Part shown: one piece after another, positions 1 through 10,438 of the stretch
Layout: each line of letters begins with the position of its first letter
How positions within the stretch are numbered: the stretch's first letter is position 1
Assembly (NCBI GenBank): GCA_021850095.1
Contig: JAJZRX010000005.1
Span: 16,078 to 80,077, forward strand
DNA from: Deltaproteobacteria bacterium
GTDB lineage: Bacteria > Desulfobacterota > Desulfuromonadia > Geobacterales > Pseudopelobacteraceae
Length of the DNA stretch: 64,000 nucleotides
Reading direction: 5' to 3'
Position numbers and translations under genes: made by a program
Notes under the pieces: generated by a model
What the model was told of the DNA's origin: nothing
The model's database searches: none
What the model saw: the letters and a program-made list of their open reading frames with translations, nothing else

Positions 1-1325
1 TCGATGCCATGGTCGATGGCATTGCGGATGATATGCATCATCGGATCGGAAATATCCTCGACAATCAGCTTGTCCAGCTCCGTGTCAGCCCCGAAAAACT
101 TCAGCTCGACTTTTTTCCCCTGTTCGCGGGAAATTTTGCGCACGATACGCGACATCTTTTCGTACAACTGACCGACCGGGATCATGCGTATCTCCATAAC
201 CCCTTTCTGCAGATCAGTAAGCTTGCGTTCCAGACCTTTGGCCGCCTTGCCGAGCTCGATGGCCATGCGCGAAAATCCTTCGTTGCGCATTTTTGAGGTA
301 ACCCCGGCAATGGTGGAATGGGCCAGTACCAGTTCACCGACGATGTTCATCAGTTCATCAAGTTTGCCGATGTCGACGCGCACCGTTCTGCTCATGCTTT
401 TGGCGCTTAAAGCGGCCTCGTCAGATGATGAAGCGGGAACCGTACTCTGCGGAGTCGGCGGCTGCGAAGCGGTTGCGACCGGTAAATCCGGGTTGGAGCT
501 GGGGGCAGGGATACGCGAGTCAGGCAGGTCGGCAGCAGCCTGAATTGAACCAGCTTTAAGTCCGGATCCAAGCTGCGTTACGGTAACGGCATCGCCCTCC
601 ACGATACTTTTCAGGTCATTGAGCGGACGCGTTGACCCGAAAAGAATTTCAAAATCAATGTGGGTTTCAAGATTCCCCCCCACACTGGGCAGCGTGCTGA
701 TAACTTCGCCGGTGCTTTTTAAAAGATCGGTAACTGCCGACAACTCCTGATCAAATGTTTCCAGGTCAAAAGAAGTGTGGACAGTGAAGATACTTCGCCC
801 CTTGGCGATATTATCCAGCAGACGATGTTCCTCATACTCCGTCAAAGCACCCAGTACATTTTCGGACAAGCCAAGAGATTCCAGGGGCGAGACGCCGGCC
901 GCCTTCTCGGGAGGGGCCAGACAGTCATTGATCCGGGCAACGCAGGCCGCAATTTCGGCCGACCTGCTGGCAGTATTTCCTTCGGAAAGTGTTCTGACCA
1001 GAGAGGTCATCAGTTCGTGAGAATCAAACAGAACCGGCATCAATTGCTGACTCAAGGGGATTTTACCCAGCCGAAGCCAATCAAGCAGATTTTCCAGGTT
1101 ATGGGCAAGTTCGGATATATCGTTGAATCCGAACATCCCGGCCAGTCCTTTTAACGAGTGGGCGCCCCTGAAAATGGAATTGAGGATGTCGGGATTGAAA
1201 TCGCCGCCTTCAGCCATATCGGAGAGATCGGCCAGCTCGCTACCGAGCTGTTCCACAATCTCCTCGGCCTCTGCCAGAAAATCCGTGACGGCCTTATTAT
1301 GTGAGGTTGTACTGTGATCACTCAT
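1..1325 (-). CDS. cheA: Chemotaxis histidine kinase CheA, N-terminal part (cut by window edge)
   Basis: The reading frame opens at the ATG at 1325 and runs off the left edge after about 441 codons. It starts with an Hpt (P1) domain whose phosphoacceptor is H56 in GAHSLKGLAGMF. A long Ser/Pro/Ala-rich linker of about 240 residues follows. Then comes a dimerisation segment (VDIGKLDELMNIVGELVLAH), and the ATPase N-box (IIRNAIDHG) lies right at the edge. The rest of the kinase and any CheW-like domain are outside the window. CheA autophosphorylates and passes phosphate to CheY-type receivers; a CheY gene ends 19 bases upstream, so the two are probably co-transcribed. Which output (flagella, pili or another) is controlled cannot be told from here. 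Confidence 0.93.
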   Translation of the reverse strand, partial: MSDHSTTSHNKAVTDFLAEAEEIVEQLGSELADLSDMAEGGDFNPDILNSIFRGAHSLKGLAGMFGFNDISELAHNLENLLDWLRLGKIPLSQQLMPVLFDSHELMTSLVRTLSEGNTASRSAEIAACVARINDCLAPPEKAAGVSPLESLGLSENVLGALTEYEEHRLLDNIAKGRSIFTVHTSFDLETFDQELSAVTDLLKSTGEVISTLPSVGGNLETHIDFEILFGSTRPLNDLKSIVEGDAVTVTQLGSGLKAGSIQAAADLPDSRIPAPSSNPDLPVATASQPPTPQSTVPASSSDEAALSAKSMSRTVRVDIGKLDELMNIVGELVLAHSTIAGVTSKMRNEGFSRMAIELGKAAKGLERKLTDLQKGVMEIRMIPVGQLYEKMSRIVRKISREQGKKVELKFFGADTELDKLIVEDISDPMMHIIRNAIDHGI

Positions 1326-1344
1326 GCGTGCATCCCAGGAAAAA

Positions 1345-1725
1345 TTAACAATCTGATTTCAGATACGACGCCACCAGCTGCTGAATCTGTGAAGGATTGA
1401 AAGGTTTGACAATATACTCGTTTGCTCCCAGAAGTTTGCCTTTTTCAATATCCTTGGTGCTGCCTTCGGTCGAAATGATGAAGACCGGAATGTTCTCGTA
1501 ATTAGCATTGGCACGAAGATAGCTGATCAATTCAAGGCCGTTGATGTCCGGCATATTTATATCGGTCAAAACCAGATCAACCTGCTCGCGCGGCAAAAGA
1601 CGCAAAGCCTCGAATCCGCTGGATGCTTCCACGATACGGTAGTCACCGAGCGGATCAATGGCAGCCACGAGCATGGCCCGCATGGCCGCCGAATCATCAG
1701 CAATCAAAATTGTTTTTGTACTCAC
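1345..1725 (-). CDS. CheY-like single-domain response regulator
   Basis: A 126-residue stand-alone receiver domain with no output domain. The acidic pair D10-D11, phosphoacceptor D55 (in TDINMP), T86 and K107 (in VKPF) are all present, so it should be phosphorylatable. Its start overlaps the stop of the DUF4388-receiver gene by four bases (ATGA), implying translational coupling. It is followed closely by cheA, the likely phosphodonor. It acts in the cytoplasm as a diffusible signal relay; the downstream target is unknown. Confidence 0.93.
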   Translation of the reverse strand: MSTKTILIADDSAAMRAMLVAAIDPLGDYRIVEASSGFEALRLLPREQVDLVLTDINMPDINGLELISYLRANANYENIPVFIISTEGSTKDIEKGKLLGANEYIVKPFNPSQIQQLVASYLKSDC

Positions 1726-3383
1726 GCGCTAGCCCCTTCAAACAACCGTTGTTCCAATAATGACTTTCCCATGGCAATACCGGCTTGTGACAAAAAAATC
1801 GACAAGGGTTCCAGATTTCCAATCGGGCGTCTGCCCGGCATGGTGTCGCCGTATAAAAAACCGATCAGACGTAACTGACTGACAATCGGTCCGATGAACA
1901 CTTCCTCCGGAACCCCACCACCCAGGAATTCAAATAAATACCTATCAAAAGGGGTCATTTTCGGTTTAAAAACACCGCTGCGGACAGATTTTCCCGAATC
2001 CATGAAAATCGAGTCGGCGTCCAGCGGAAAATGGATCGCGCGCACCAGTTCATCGCCATTTTTTACGCCGTTCGTTATGCCGAACTGTCCTGAACCGGAT
2101 AGGATGCCGTCGGTGATGGTAAAAATGATGGCCCGGTCAAAAAATTCGGAGGCGAAGCGCAGGATCAATAAATGCAGACCACCCCGCACATCGGGGTTAT
2201 TCAGCTCTTCCAGCATTCCCCGCAACAACGATAAACCCGCTTTAGAACCGGCAGAATCACTGACGGCCTGTACACCGTCGGACGTTTCCATTTCATTGCG
2301 CAGTTCGTCACCGAGATTGTAATGGTTCTGCAGACCGTGTGAAGCCGGATGTCTTGAACAGTTGATGTGATCACGCAATCGATCGATAAAATCCTGAAGT
2401 TTTTCCGGAGTTCCGATTTCGATCCGGCGAGGTTTTAGCATAAAACGGAAACCCATTTCATGCACCTTATTTTCGGATTCGGCGTGAGAATAATCGGACA
2501 TGACAACAATCCGGATTGATTTGTGCCTGTCATGCAGGCGTTCGAGCAGTTCAATACCGCCCAACACTCCCGAGCCATCCATTTTGGGCATGATCAGGTC
2601 AATCAGCAGAAACGGGCTTTTTCCCGAATTGAGGAGCATCTCAACCTGGGCAAGCGCTTCCTCGCTGGTACCGGCCGTGTGCACAACCAGACCGCAACGG
2701 GAAAGCCCGCCGGTAATCGCTTTCAACGTCGGACCATCATCATCCACAACAATTACCGGCTGCTGAAAGGCTGATGACGGAGCAGGCAGAGTTGGCTCCG
2801 CCGGTTCTGAACCGTATAACGGTTCGACGTCCGGAGAAGAATCAGCATCAGATCCGGGCAGGGTGGAATCGCTTTTAAGATCCTGCAGTCTGCTGCTTTC
2901 CATGGCCAGAAACTGGGGATTCAGTCCCTGATCAAGCATGAACTGGGAGGGATCCATCCTGATCTCATCAGCAGCCGCATGGTCATCCTGCGGCGTAAAA
3001 CTGAAATCACCCGCATCCCAGCCGAAAAGGGAGAAAACTACTTTTTCGATATGTTCTCTGACAATGTCGCTGACAACACTCTGTGATACAGAGAATTCAT
3101 TGACAAGTATGACGCCGAGCAGCTCACGGAAGCCCTGTTCCTTCTGAAGTAGCAGAGCCTTACGGAGCAGTGCGTGAGTAATGGCCCCTTTCTGGATCAG
3201 CACCTGACCCAGAGTCTGCCGGCAGGTGCTGGAGGAGGCCCTGACAATCTGTCCCTTACGAAAAAAGACTGAACCATTCCTGCCCCTGCTGTTGAGGGAA
3301 AGAACACCAGTCTTTCTGCTGAGACTGACAATCTGAAAAATCTCGCCGAGTCCAAGGTCTTCAAGTTTGCCCGCAAGGCTCAT
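1722..3383 (-). CDS. DUF4388 (PATAN-type) and receiver-domain regulatory protein
   Basis: 553 residues. Residues 1 to about 150 form a DUF4388 domain, recognisable by LEDLGLGEIFQIVSLSRKTG followed by GSVFFRKGQIVRA. An acidic, Ser/Pro-rich linker leads into a receiver domain at about 208-335, with the acidic patch in VVDDDGPT and phosphoacceptor D262 (in IDLIMP). The last 170 residues form an unassigned domain resembling sensor-like folds in other DUF4388 proteins of this lineage. The start has an AGGGA ribosome-binding site about ten bases upstream. It heads a small signalling operon with cheY and cheA. The biochemical role of DUF4388 is not firmly known. Confidence 0.85.
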   Translation of the reverse strand: MSLAGKLEDLGLGEIFQIVSLSRKTGVLSLNSRGRNGSVFFRKGQIVRASSSTCRQTLGQVLIQKGAITHALLRKALLLQKEQGFRELLGVILVNEFSVSQSVVSDIVREHIEKVVFSLFGWDAGDFSFTPQDDHAAADEIRMDPSQFMLDQGLNPQFLAMESSRLQDLKSDSTLPGSDADSSPDVEPLYGSEPAEPTLPAPSSAFQQPVIVVDDDGPTLKAITGGLSRCGLVVHTAGTSEEALAQVEMLLNSGKSPFLLIDLIMPKMDGSGVLGGIELLERLHDRHKSIRIVVMSDYSHAESENKVHEMGFRFMLKPRRIEIGTPEKLQDFIDRLRDHINCSRHPASHGLQNHYNLGDELRNEMETSDGVQAVSDSAGSKAGLSLLRGMLEELNNPDVRGGLHLLILRFASEFFDRAIIFTITDGILSGSGQFGITNGVKNGDELVRAIHFPLDADSIFMDSGKSVRSGVFKPKMTPFDRYLFEFLGGGVPEEVFIGPIVSQLRLIGFLYGDTMPGRRPIGNLEPLSIFLSQAGIAMGKSLLEQRLFEGASA

Positions 3384-3472
3384 GCAGCACTGTTCCCTGT
3401 AGTAAAGAAGGAATTTAGACTGGCGGATAGTACCGTAACAGTGCTCACAAGTAAAGCCTTTATAGGGATTGG

Positions 3473-4828
3473 TCAGCTCTTGGAACGGGCCGGTTTTGCA
3501 TGACTGGCAGAGGTGTTTTTATCCCTTCCGCGGAACATGATCCGCAAGGGAACTCCATCAAATCCGAAGGCCTCACGAAATTTGTTGATCAGATATCGTT
3601 CATAGGAATAATGGATATTCTCGGGCTGGTTGGTAAAGATCACGAAAGCGGGCGGACGGGTGGCAACCTGGGTGGCGAAGTAGAATTTTACCCGACGGCC
3701 ATGGGACAGGGGAGCATGGTGCGCATCGATGGCCGCATTGAAGACCTGCACCAGTTCGGAGGTGGAAACACGTTTGCAGAACTGTTCCATGACGGCATCC
3801 ACGGTTGAGATGATTTTGCCGGTGCGCTGGCCGGTTTTGGCCGAGACGCAGACGATCGGGGCATAGGCCAGGTATTTGAAACCGGTTCTGATTTTGTCGA
3901 TATAGATGCCCAGTGTGGCGTTGTCCTTTTCCAGCAGATCCCATTTATTGATGACAAACACGCAGCCCTTGCCGGCTTCATGGATATACCCGGCGATGCG
4001 CTCGTCCTGCTCGGTGACCCCTTCCTCGGCATCGATCACCATCAGCACCACGTCGGCCTTTTCGATGCTGCGCAGGGCATCGCAGACGCTGTATTTTTCC
4101 AGTTTTTCAGTGGTTTTGCCCTTGCGGCGGATGCCGGCCGTGTCGACCAGCACATAAGGTTTTTTATTGCAGGTAAAGGGGGTGTCGACCGAATCGCGGG
4201 TCGTGCCGGCGGTCGGATTGGCCACCACCCGCTCATAACCGAGCAATCGGTTGACCAGCGACGATTTGCCGACGTTGGGGCGACCAACAACGGCAATCCG
4301 GGTCACGCTTTCCACGACATCAGCCGTGTCCGTGGACGGAAAGACCTCCATGATGTTTTCGACCAGATCGATCACGCCCCGGTTATGTTCAGCCGAAATG
4401 GTATACAGCTGGTCAACCCCCAGCGAATAGAACTCCATCGAATCGTTTTCCAGCTTCTCGCCATCAACCTTGTTGACGACGTAAAAGACCGGCTTTTTTA
4501 CGCGGCGCAGCATCTCGGCCACTTCGATATCGGCCGGGGTCAGCCCGCTCCGGGCATCCATCATGAAGATAATCACATCCGCCTCGTCGATGGCCAGGCG
4601 CGACTGCTCGCGCATCTGCTGCAGCAGACGGTTCTCGGTCACTGGCTCGAAACCGCCGGTGTCGATCAGGATAAAGGGCTTCTCGAAGCGGGTAATGTCG
4701 GCGTAATTGCGGTCACGGGTCACGCCGGGGGTGTCGTCGACGATCGCCCGGCGATGTCCCAGCAGACGGTTGAAAAAGGTTGATTTGCCCACATTGGGAC
4801 GTCCCACTATTGCCACTAACGGTTTCAT
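3473..4828 (-). CDS. der: Ribosome-assembly GTPase Der (EngA)
   Basis: 451 residues with the double-GTPase layout unique to Der. The first G1 motif is [13 protein letters not shown] near residue 8 with [11 protein letters not shown]. The second is [13 protein letters not shown] near residue 181 with [17 protein letters not shown] and NKWD give guanine specificity. A C-terminal KH-like domain ([15 protein letters not shown]) follows. It supports late 50S subunit assembly. Its ATG overlaps the era stop codon (ATGA), so era and der are translationally coupled within the miaB-glnS-era-der operon. Confidence 0.97.
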   Translation of the reverse strand: MKPLVAIVGRPNVGKSTFFNRLLGHRRAIVDDTPGVTRDRNYADITRFEKPFILIDTGGFEPVTENRLLQQMREQSRLAIDEADVIIFMMDARSGLTPADIEVAEMLRRVKKPVFYVVNKVDGEKLENDSMEFYSLGVDQLYTISAEHNRGVIDLVENIMEVFPSTDTADVVESVTRIAVVGRPNVGKSSLVNRLLGYERVVANPTAGTTRDSVDTPFTCNKKPYVLVDTAGIRRKGKTTEKLEKYSVCDALRSIEKADVVLMVIDAEEGVTEQDERIAGYIHEAGKGCVFVINKWDLLEKDNATLGIYIDKIRTGFKYLAYAPIVCVSAKTGQRTGKIISTVDAVMEQFCKRVSTSELVQVFNAAIDAHHAPLSHGRRVKFYFATQVATRPPAFVIFTNQPENIHYSYERYLINKFREAFGFDGVPLRIMFRGRDKNTSASHAKPARSKS

Positions 4829-5745
4829 TCGTATCCCAACTCTCTCAATTTGGAGGGGCGCTCACTCCAGTTTTCAACGACCTTGACAAACAGTTCCAGA
4901 AACACCCGCGTATCCAGCAATCGCTCGATGTCCTGGCGGGCCTGGCTGCCGATCTTTTTCAGCATTTCACCCCGTTTGCCGATGATGATCCCCTTCTGGG
5001 TGTCACGCTCCAGCATGATGGCGGCGGAAATGGCGATCACGCCGTTCTCCCGCTCGATAAAGCTCTCCACGACGACGGCCGTGGAATAGGGCACCTCGTC
5101 GCGGGTCATGCGGAAAACCTTCTCGCGGATCATCTCGGCCACGATGAATTTTTCCGGCATATCGGTCAGGATGTCGTCCGGAAACATCGGCTGCCCTTCC
5201 GGCAGGTAGCCGGTGATGACCGATACCAGATGTTCGACGCCGTCACCGCTACCGGCCGAGATCGGCACGATCTCCCTGAAGGGAAACAGAGCCGACCAGG
5301 CCGCGATCTTCTCCAGCAGCAGGTTCTTGTCGGAAATCAGATCGACCTTGTTCAGTACCAGCACGACCGGTGTCGTGACCTTTTTCAGGATATCATTGAC
5401 AAAGGCGCCGTCGGCCTGGCCGGTCGCATCCACCACCAGCAGCAGCAGATCCACGCCGCTGATGGCCGAACGGGCGACATCGACCATGCTCCTGTTCAGG
5501 CGTGAGCGTCCGGCATGAATGCCGGGCGTGTCGATAAACACGATCTGCCCTTCGGGGATATTGTGGATGCCCTGAATCCGGTTGCGGGTGGTCTGGGGCT
5601 TGTCGGAGGTGATGACGATCTTTTCCCCGATGATGCGGTTCAGCAAGGTCGATTTTCCCACGTTGGGGCGACCGATAATTGAGACGAATCCCGATGTGCT
5701 CTGCTTGTTTTTCATGTGGTTGGACACCATTCTTTCATGTTTCAC
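4825..5745 (-). CDS. era: GTPase Era
   Basis: 306 residues in the longest form. G1 is [14 protein letters not shown]3 is DTPGIH and G4 is NKVD. The C-terminal KH domain is seen at [20 protein letters not shown]. Era binds 16S rRNA near its 3' end and acts in 30S maturation. The longest start is a GTG at 5745 that overlaps the glnS stop by four bases. In-frame ATGs at 5730 and 5715 are alternatives; 5715 gives an N-terminus ([15 protein letters not shown]) closest in length to known Era proteins. No start has a strong ribosome-binding site, so coupling to glnS translation is likely. Confidence 0.96.
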   Translation of the reverse strand: MKHERMVSNHMKNKQSTSGFVSIIGRPNVGKSTLLNRIIGEKIVITSDKPQTTRNRIQGIHNIPEGQIVFIDTPGIHAGRSRLNRSMVDVARSAISGVDLLLLVVDATGQADGAFVNDILKKVTTPVVLVLNKVDLISDKNLLLEKIAAWSALFPFREIVPISAGSGDGVEHLVSVITGYLPEGQPMFPDDILTDMPEKFIVAEMIREKVFRMTRDEVPYSTAVVVESFIERENGVIAISAAIMLERDTQKGIIIGKRGEMLKKIGSQARQDIERLLDTRVFLELFVKVVENWSERPSKLRELGYE

Positions 5746-7421
5746 TTTTTTGTCCAGGCGTCCCGCAGCGTGACGACCCGGTTGAAGACCGGTTGGCCCG
5801 GGAGGGAATCTTTGGGATCCTGGCGGAAATAGCCGAGACGCTCGAACTGGAAACGGGTTTCCCGGTCAGCTGCGGCCAGACTGGCCTCCAGCTTGCAGCC
5901 GGATAACCTTTCCACCGACAACGGATTGAGGAACTGCTTGTAATCGACCCCGCCCCGGTCGGGATTGGGATCGCTGAAAAGCCGGTCGAACAGGCGCACT
6001 TCGGCGTTGACGGCATGGGACGCAGAAACCCAGTGAATGACCCCCTTGACCTTGCGGCCGTCGGAGGTGTGAATGCCCTCGCGCGAACCGGGATCATACT
6101 GGCAGCGCAGTTCCAGAATCCGGCCATCTTCATCCTTGACAACACCGGTGCATTTAACGATGTAGCCGAAGCGCAGCTTGACCTCCCCCCCGACCATCAG
6201 ACGATGGAAGCCCTTGGGAGGATCTTCCATAAAATCATCACTGTCGATCCAGATTTCGCGGGAGAAGTGAACCGTACGGCTCCCCATCTCCGGTTTCTGT
6301 GGATGATTGGGGGCTACGATCTCCTCCACTTCCCCGGCCGGCCAGTTGTCAATCACCACTTTGAGGGGCCGCAGCACCGCCATGGCCCGCGGAGCGGTTT
6401 CATTCAGATCGGTTCGTACGCACTCTTCCAGGATCGACATATCGATCCAGGAATCGCTGCGGCCGACACCGATCGTTTCACAGAATGCCCGCACCGCCGC
6501 TGCGGTATAGCCCCGGCGCTTGATCCCCATCAGGGTCGGCAGGCGCGGATCGTCCCAGCCGCTGACAATGCCGAGCTGGACCAGCTCCTGCAGTTTGCGC
6601 TTGCTCATGACGGTGTAGGTCAGATTCAGGCGGGCAAATTCATACTGGCGCGGCTTGGAAGGCACCGGCAGGTTTTCCAGAAACCATTCATAGAGCGGCT
6701 TGTGGTCCTCGAATTCCAGCGTACAGATCGAATGGGTGATGCCCTCGATCGCATCTGACTGGCCATGGGCAAAATCATACATCGGATAGATCTTCCAGGC
6801 ATCGCCGACATGCGGATGCGGGGCATGGATGATCCGGTACAGAACCGGGTCACGCAGATTCATATTGGATGAAGCCATATCGATCCTGGCCCGCAGTACC
6901 CTGGCTCCATCGGGAAACTCGCCGGCCTTCATACGGCGGAAGAGATCCAGGTTTTCTTCGACGGAGCGGTTGCGATAGGGGCTTTCCTTGCCCGCTTCGG
7001 TCAAAGTGCCGCGATAAGCCCGCATCTCCTCGGCGTTCAGATCCTCGACATAGGCCTTGCCTTCCCGGATCAGGTATTCGGCCCACTGGTACAGCTGTTC
7101 AAAATAATCGGAAGCGTAATGTAGATTCTCGCCCCAGTCAAAGCCGAGCCAGCGCACGCTTTCCTTGATCGAATCGATATACTCCTGCTCTTCTTTGGCC
7201 GGATTGGTATCGTCGAAGCGCAGGTGGCAGCGGCCGCCGAAGTCGCGAGCCAGGCCGAAGTTGATGCAGATCGACTTGGCATGCCCGATATGCAGATAAC
7301 CGTTCGGCTCGGGCGGAAAACGGGTCACAATTGTCGTGTGCCTGCCGCTCTTTACGTCTTCGTCGATAATCGTACGCAGGAAGTTGCTGGCTGCGGGTGC
7401 GGTCTGTTCGATAGTGGACAT
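5742..7421 (-). CDS. glnS: Glutaminyl-tRNA synthetase
   Basis: 559 residues, class I synthetase. The HIGH signature lies in [15 protein letters not shown] near residue 40 and the KMSKS-like loop is VMSKRKL. The C-terminal half holds the anticodon-binding beta-barrels ([11 protein letters not shown] and later). It charges tRNA-Gln directly, which suggests this route is used for Gln, although absence of GatCAB elsewhere cannot be judged. An AGAGGT ribosome-binding site overlaps the end of miaB, and only two bases separate the two genes. The 3' end overlaps era. Confidence 0.97.
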   Translation of the reverse strand: MSTIEQTAPAASNFLRTIIDEDVKSGRHTTIVTRFPPEPNGYLHIGHAKSICINFGLARDFGGRCHLRFDDTNPAKEEQEYIDSIKESVRWLGFDWGENLHYASDYFEQLYQWAEYLIREGKAYVEDLNAEEMRAYRGTLTEAGKESPYRNRSVEENLDLFRRMKAGEFPDGARVLRARIDMASSNMNLRDPVLYRIIHAPHPHVGDAWKIYPMYDFAHGQSDAIEGITHSICTLEFEDHKPLYEWFLENLPVPSKPRQYEFARLNLTYTVMSKRKLQELVQLGIVSGWDDPRLPTLMGIKRRGYTAAAVRAFCETIGVGRSDSWIDMSILEECVRTDLNETAPRAMAVLRPLKVVIDNWPAGEVEEIVAPNHPQKPEMGSRTVHFSREIWIDSDDFMEDPPKGFHRLMVGGEVKLRFGYIVKCTGVVKDEDGRILELRCQYDPGSREGIHTSDGRKVKGVIHWVSASHAVNAEVRLFDRLFSDPNPDRGGVDYKQFLNPLSVERLSGCKLEASLAAADRETRFQFERLGYFRQDPKDSLPGQPVFNRVVTLRDAWTKK

Positions 7422-7423
7422 GG

Positions 7424-8758
7424 TTAACCTCTCGGGTGCTCTTTCAGTAATTCGCCCAGCAGCGAATTCGGGTAAGCTTTGGCGATCCGAACATCGACAA
7501 AACTGCCGATCAGGGAAGGATCACCGGTAAAATTGACGATCCGGCCGTTATCGGCCTTGCCGGAAACCTGGCCGGAAAGTTTGCCTTTCCCTTCCACCAG
7601 CACGCTCTGCAGACCGCCGACATACTCACGGCAAATCTCCAGGTTGATCCGTTTCTGGAGTGCCATCAAACGATCCAGTCGGGCCAGTTTCTGGGTGCGG
7701 CTCAACGCTTCAGGCAGATCGGCGGCTTTGGTGCCGGGACGGGGTGAATAGACGAAGGTGAACAGGTCGATATAGCGAACCTCCTCCACCAGCGAGAGTG
7801 TACGCTCAAAATCTTCATCGCTTTCGCCCGGAAAGCCGACGATGATATCGCCGGTAAACACGATGCCGGGGCGGATCGCCTTTAGTTTGCGAACCTTTTC
7901 CAGGTATGATTCGCGGCTGTAGCCGCGCTTCATACCCTGCAGAACAGCATCGCTGCCGGACTGGGCCGGTAGATGGATCTGGCCGCACAGCTTGGGTACA
8001 TCGCCGAAACAGGCGATCAGCTCATCGGACATATCCTTGGGATGCGACGTGGTAAAGCGGATGCGCTCGATTCCGTCAACATCAGCCACCTGTCGTATCA
8101 ACCCGGCAAAGCTCGGTTCATTCTCAACTTTAAGTCCGTAGGAATTGACGTTCTGGCCAAGCAGAACGACCTCCCGAACCCCTTCCTCCGCCAGCTGGCG
8201 AACCTCGGACAGGATATCCGCCGAGCGGCGGCTGATCTCGCGTCCCCGCACATAGGGGACGATACAGTAGGAACAAAAGTTGTCGCAACCCTGCATGACG
8301 GTCACGAACCGCGAAAGGCGGGATTGCCCCTTGATGGAAGGAAACAGGTCCAGGCGTTGATCATTGTCGATGAAGGCGGTTTCCGAGCGGCGCTGCCCCT
8401 GCTCCGCCCCCCGGACCATATCCGGCAGCAGGTGCAGGTTATGGGTGCCGAAAACCAGATCCAGATAGGGAAACTTATTAAGCAGCTCTTCCCCCTCCTG
8501 CTGGGCCACGCAGCCGCCAACACCGATAATCTGCGATTTGCCGTCACGCTTGTAGATACGGAGGTTTTGGAGGCGTTTGTAAACCTTTTCCTCGGCCCCG
8601 CCCCGGACACTGCAGGTATTGAGCAGGATCATGTCGGCAGTAGCCGGATCATTGGTCGGAGCGTATCCCAAATCCGACAGCATCGTGATGATCCGCTCCG
8701 AATCATTCACGTTCATCTGGCAGCCGAAGGTTTCCATGTAAATAAGTTTATCGTGCAT
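7424..8758 (-). CDS. miaB: tRNA methylthiotransferase MiaB
   Basis: 444 residues. The N-terminal methylthiotransferase domain has three cluster-binding cysteines, in TFGCQMN (C13), NTCSVR and GGCVAQ. The radical-SAM motif is [17 protein letters not shown], and a C-terminal TRAM-like domain includes VLVEGKGK. It adds a methylthio group to i6A37 in tRNAs reading codons that start with U. It is first in the miaB-glnS-era-der run. There is no Shine-Dalgarno sequence before the ATG, and a good promoter lies so close that the mRNA leader would be only six or seven bases (see findings). Confidence 0.96.
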   Translation of the reverse strand: MHDKLIYMETFGCQMNVNDSERIITMLSDLGYAPTNDPATADMILLNTCSVRGGAEEKVYKRLQNLRIYKRDGKSQIIGVGGCVAQQEGEELLNKFPYLDLVFGTHNLHLLPDMVRGAEQGQRRSETAFIDNDQRLDLFPSIKGQSRLSRFVTVMQGCDNFCSYCIVPYVRGREISRRSADILSEVRQLAEEGVREVVLLGQNVNSYGLKVENEPSFAGLIRQVADVDGIERIRFTTSHPKDMSDELIACFGDVPKLCGQIHLPAQSGSDAVLQGMKRGYSRESYLEKVRKLKAIRPGIVFTGDIIVGFPGESDEDFERTLSLVEEVRYIDLFTFVYSPRPGTKAADLPEALSRTQKLARLDRLMALQKRINLEICREYVGGLQSVLVEGKGKLSGQVSGKADNGRIVNFTGDPSLIGSFVDVRIAKAYPNSLLGELLKEHPRG

Positions 8759-8769
8759 AAGAACTGATT

Positions 8770-8799
8770 CTTATACGCAATAAGAGACTGTAATGTCAA
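8770..8799 (-). promoter_or_regulatory. Predicted sigma-70 promoter of miaB operon
   Basis: On the minus strand a perfect -35 TTGACA (8799-8794) and -10 TATAAG (8775-8770) are separated by 18 bases. Only 11 bases separate the -10 from the miaB ATG at 8758. Confidence 0.6.
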
Positions 8800-8841
8800 C
8801 AGAATTGGCATTTTAGCCCTATTTGGTCGATTTTTGCGGTC

Positions 8842-8871
8842 TTGACAAACCCGGAATCGGGCACGTATTGT
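8842..8871 (+). promoter_or_regulatory. Predicted sigma-70 promoter of the HAD phosphatase gene
   Basis: TTGACA at 8842-8847 and TATTGT at 8866-8871, with an 18-base spacer. The expected start site near 8878 leaves a leader of about 32 bases before the ATG at 8910. It is back to back with the miaB promoter. Confidence 0.55.
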
Positions 8872-8909
8872 CGAAACGGTTTATACATCACTCATAAAGA
8901 GACTGACGG

Positions 8910-9617
8910 ATGATCATCGATTGGAACGACATAGATACGGTGCTGCTGGATATGGACGGAACCATTCTGGACCGCCATTTTGACGACCATTTCTGGCTGG
9001 AGCATGTGCCGCAGCGCTGGGCGGCCCATAACCGTACAACGATCGAATATGCCAAGGAGCATCTCTACGGACTGTTCCGGTCACAGGAAAATACGCTCAA
9101 CTGGACCGATCTTGATTACTGGTCTGATCGTCTGAAGCTCGACATACCACTCTTGAAGCGGGAAATTGAGCATCTGATTGCGGTTCATCCCCATGTGGTC
9201 GAGTTTCTGCTGTTTCTGAAACAGCACCGCAAAAACGTCTGGCTGGTGACCAACGCCCATTCCAAGACCCTGGATCTGAAGATGAAAACGACCCGCATCG
9301 GGCCATACTTTGACGGGATCATATCGGCCCATCAGGTCGGCCTCCCCAAAGAGGACGACCGTTTCTGGGGCAAACTGCAGGAATTTGTCAACTACACTCC
9401 CGAACGTACCCTGCTGGGAGAAGACAGCGAGACGAACCTGACAACCGCCCAGCGCTTCGGTATCCGCTACCTGATCTACATCAGCCGCTACAGTTCAAAA
9501 ATCACTCCCCGGCCATCGGAACATTTCCAGACGGTGGAATATTTCAACCGCCTCATTCCGCCACAAGGTACAAGTACGGTTTCCCTGATTTCTACTAACG
9601 CGGGATGCCCGGCATGA
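8910..9617 (+). CDS. HAD-family hydrolase, GMP/IMP nucleotidase (YrfG)-like
   Basis: 235 residues. HAD motif I is LLDMDGTILD with nucleophile D14 and acid/base D16. Motif II is in WLVTNAHSK, a Lys in GLPKEDDRFW corresponds to motif III, and the acidic motif IV is GEDSETN. Overall layout, including DNYFW-like HFDDHFWLEHVP and TLNWTDLDYWS, closely resembles Escherichia coli YrfG, which dephosphorylates GMP and IMP. Substrate is therefore inferred. It is cytoplasmic (no signal peptide). The stop overlaps the start of the next gene (ATGA), although that protein is exported, so a functional link is unclear. Confidence 0.85.
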   Translation: MIIDWNDIDTVLLDMDGTILDRHFDDHFWLEHVPQRWAAHNRTTIEYAKEHLYGLFRSQENTLNWTDLDYWSDRLKLDIPLLKREIEHLIAVHPHVVEFLLFLKQHRKNVWLVTNAHSKTLDLKMKTTRIGPYFDGIISAHQVGLPKEDDRFWGKLQEFVNYTPERTLLGEDSETNLTTAQRFGIRYLIYISRYSSKITPRPSEHFQTVEYFNRLIPPQGTSTVSLISTNAGCPA

Positions 9618-10432
9618 AATCAGCTCTGATCTGCTTCACATTGCTGCTCTACGGAGCGTCAATCGGATCTGCAACAGAACGCGAACTGCATATCGGTAAA
9701 TTCAGCGGCGGCGACCTGACCGGCTGGAAAGAGCAGACCATCTGGAACGCTAAAAAAACCGGATACTCGTTCGTACCGAAAAACGGAAAAAAGGCCTTGA
9801 TGGCAAAAAGCGTCAACTCCGCCTCCGGTCTGATTAACAGGACTGAAATTGATCCCAAGACCCATCCGCTCATCGCCTGGTCATGGAAGATTGACCATAC
9901 CGTAAAAAAGGGAGACGAAAGAATCAAGAATGGACATGACTTTGCGGCGCGCCTGTACGTGGTCTTCCCGCGGGGCTTTTTTGGCCGGACCCGCGCCATA
10001 GAGTATGTCTGGGGCAACGTCATGCACAAAGGTGAAATCCTGCGCAGCCCCTATTCCGGCAACGTGGTCATGATCGCGGTGGATGCCGGAGAAGAGCTGG
10101 CCGGGCAGTGGACTTCCCATATACGCAACTACGCCGATGATTACCGTGCGGCATTTGGCGAAGAAGCTCCCAAGGTCGGAGCAATTGCGATCATGACCGA
10201 CAGCGACAACACCCACGAAAGCGCGGTCGGCTATTATGGCGACATCAGTCTGCTGACGGCATACAAAGAAAATGATTCAAAATTCAAGGACCCGAAAAAC
10301 AACGGAGCTGTTCCCAAGGAACAGCCCCGTAAAGACCAACAGCCGAAAGATGCGGCGCCAAAAGAACCAACAAACGGCAGCCACCTTCCGGTCACGCCCC
10401 CGCCCACTCCTCCGGCAGAGGTAAAGCCTTGA
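9614..10432 (+). CDS. DUF3047 domain protein, exported
   Basis: 272 residues from the ATG at 9614, which overlaps the previous stop; an ATG at 9605 is also possible. A signal peptide (MKSALICFTLLLYGASIGSA) precedes a DUF3047 domain over about residues 20-215, with recognisable blocks HPLIAWSWKID and ARLYVVFPRGFFGRTRAIEY. The last 55 residues are a low-complexity tail rich in Lys, Gln and Pro (KEQPRKDQQPKD, then TPPPTPPAEV). The protein is probably periplasmic. DUF3047 has no established function. Its end is only six bases from the convergent YtxH gene, with no terminator between them. Confidence 0.85.
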   Translation: MKSALICFTLLLYGASIGSATERELHIGKFSGGDLTGWKEQTIWNAKKTGYSFVPKNGKKALMAKSVNSASGLINRTEIDPKTHPLIAWSWKIDHTVKKGDERIKNGHDFAARLYVVFPRGFFGRTRAIEYVWGNVMHKGEILRSPYSGNVVMIAVDAGEELAGQWTSHIRNYADDYRAAFGEEAPKVGAIAIMTDSDNTHESAVGYYGDISLLTAYKENDSKFKDPKNNGAVPKEQPRKDQQPKDAAPKEPTNGSHLPVTPPPTPPAEVKP

Positions 10433-10438
10433 ACCTGG

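Noticed and set aside
3384..3480. Open frame with a CxxC pair (TCEHC) upstream of and in frame with the DUF4388 gene
   Set aside because: It has no start codon, overlaps the end of der, and a good AGGGA site marks the ATG at 3383. The CxxC is probably chance.
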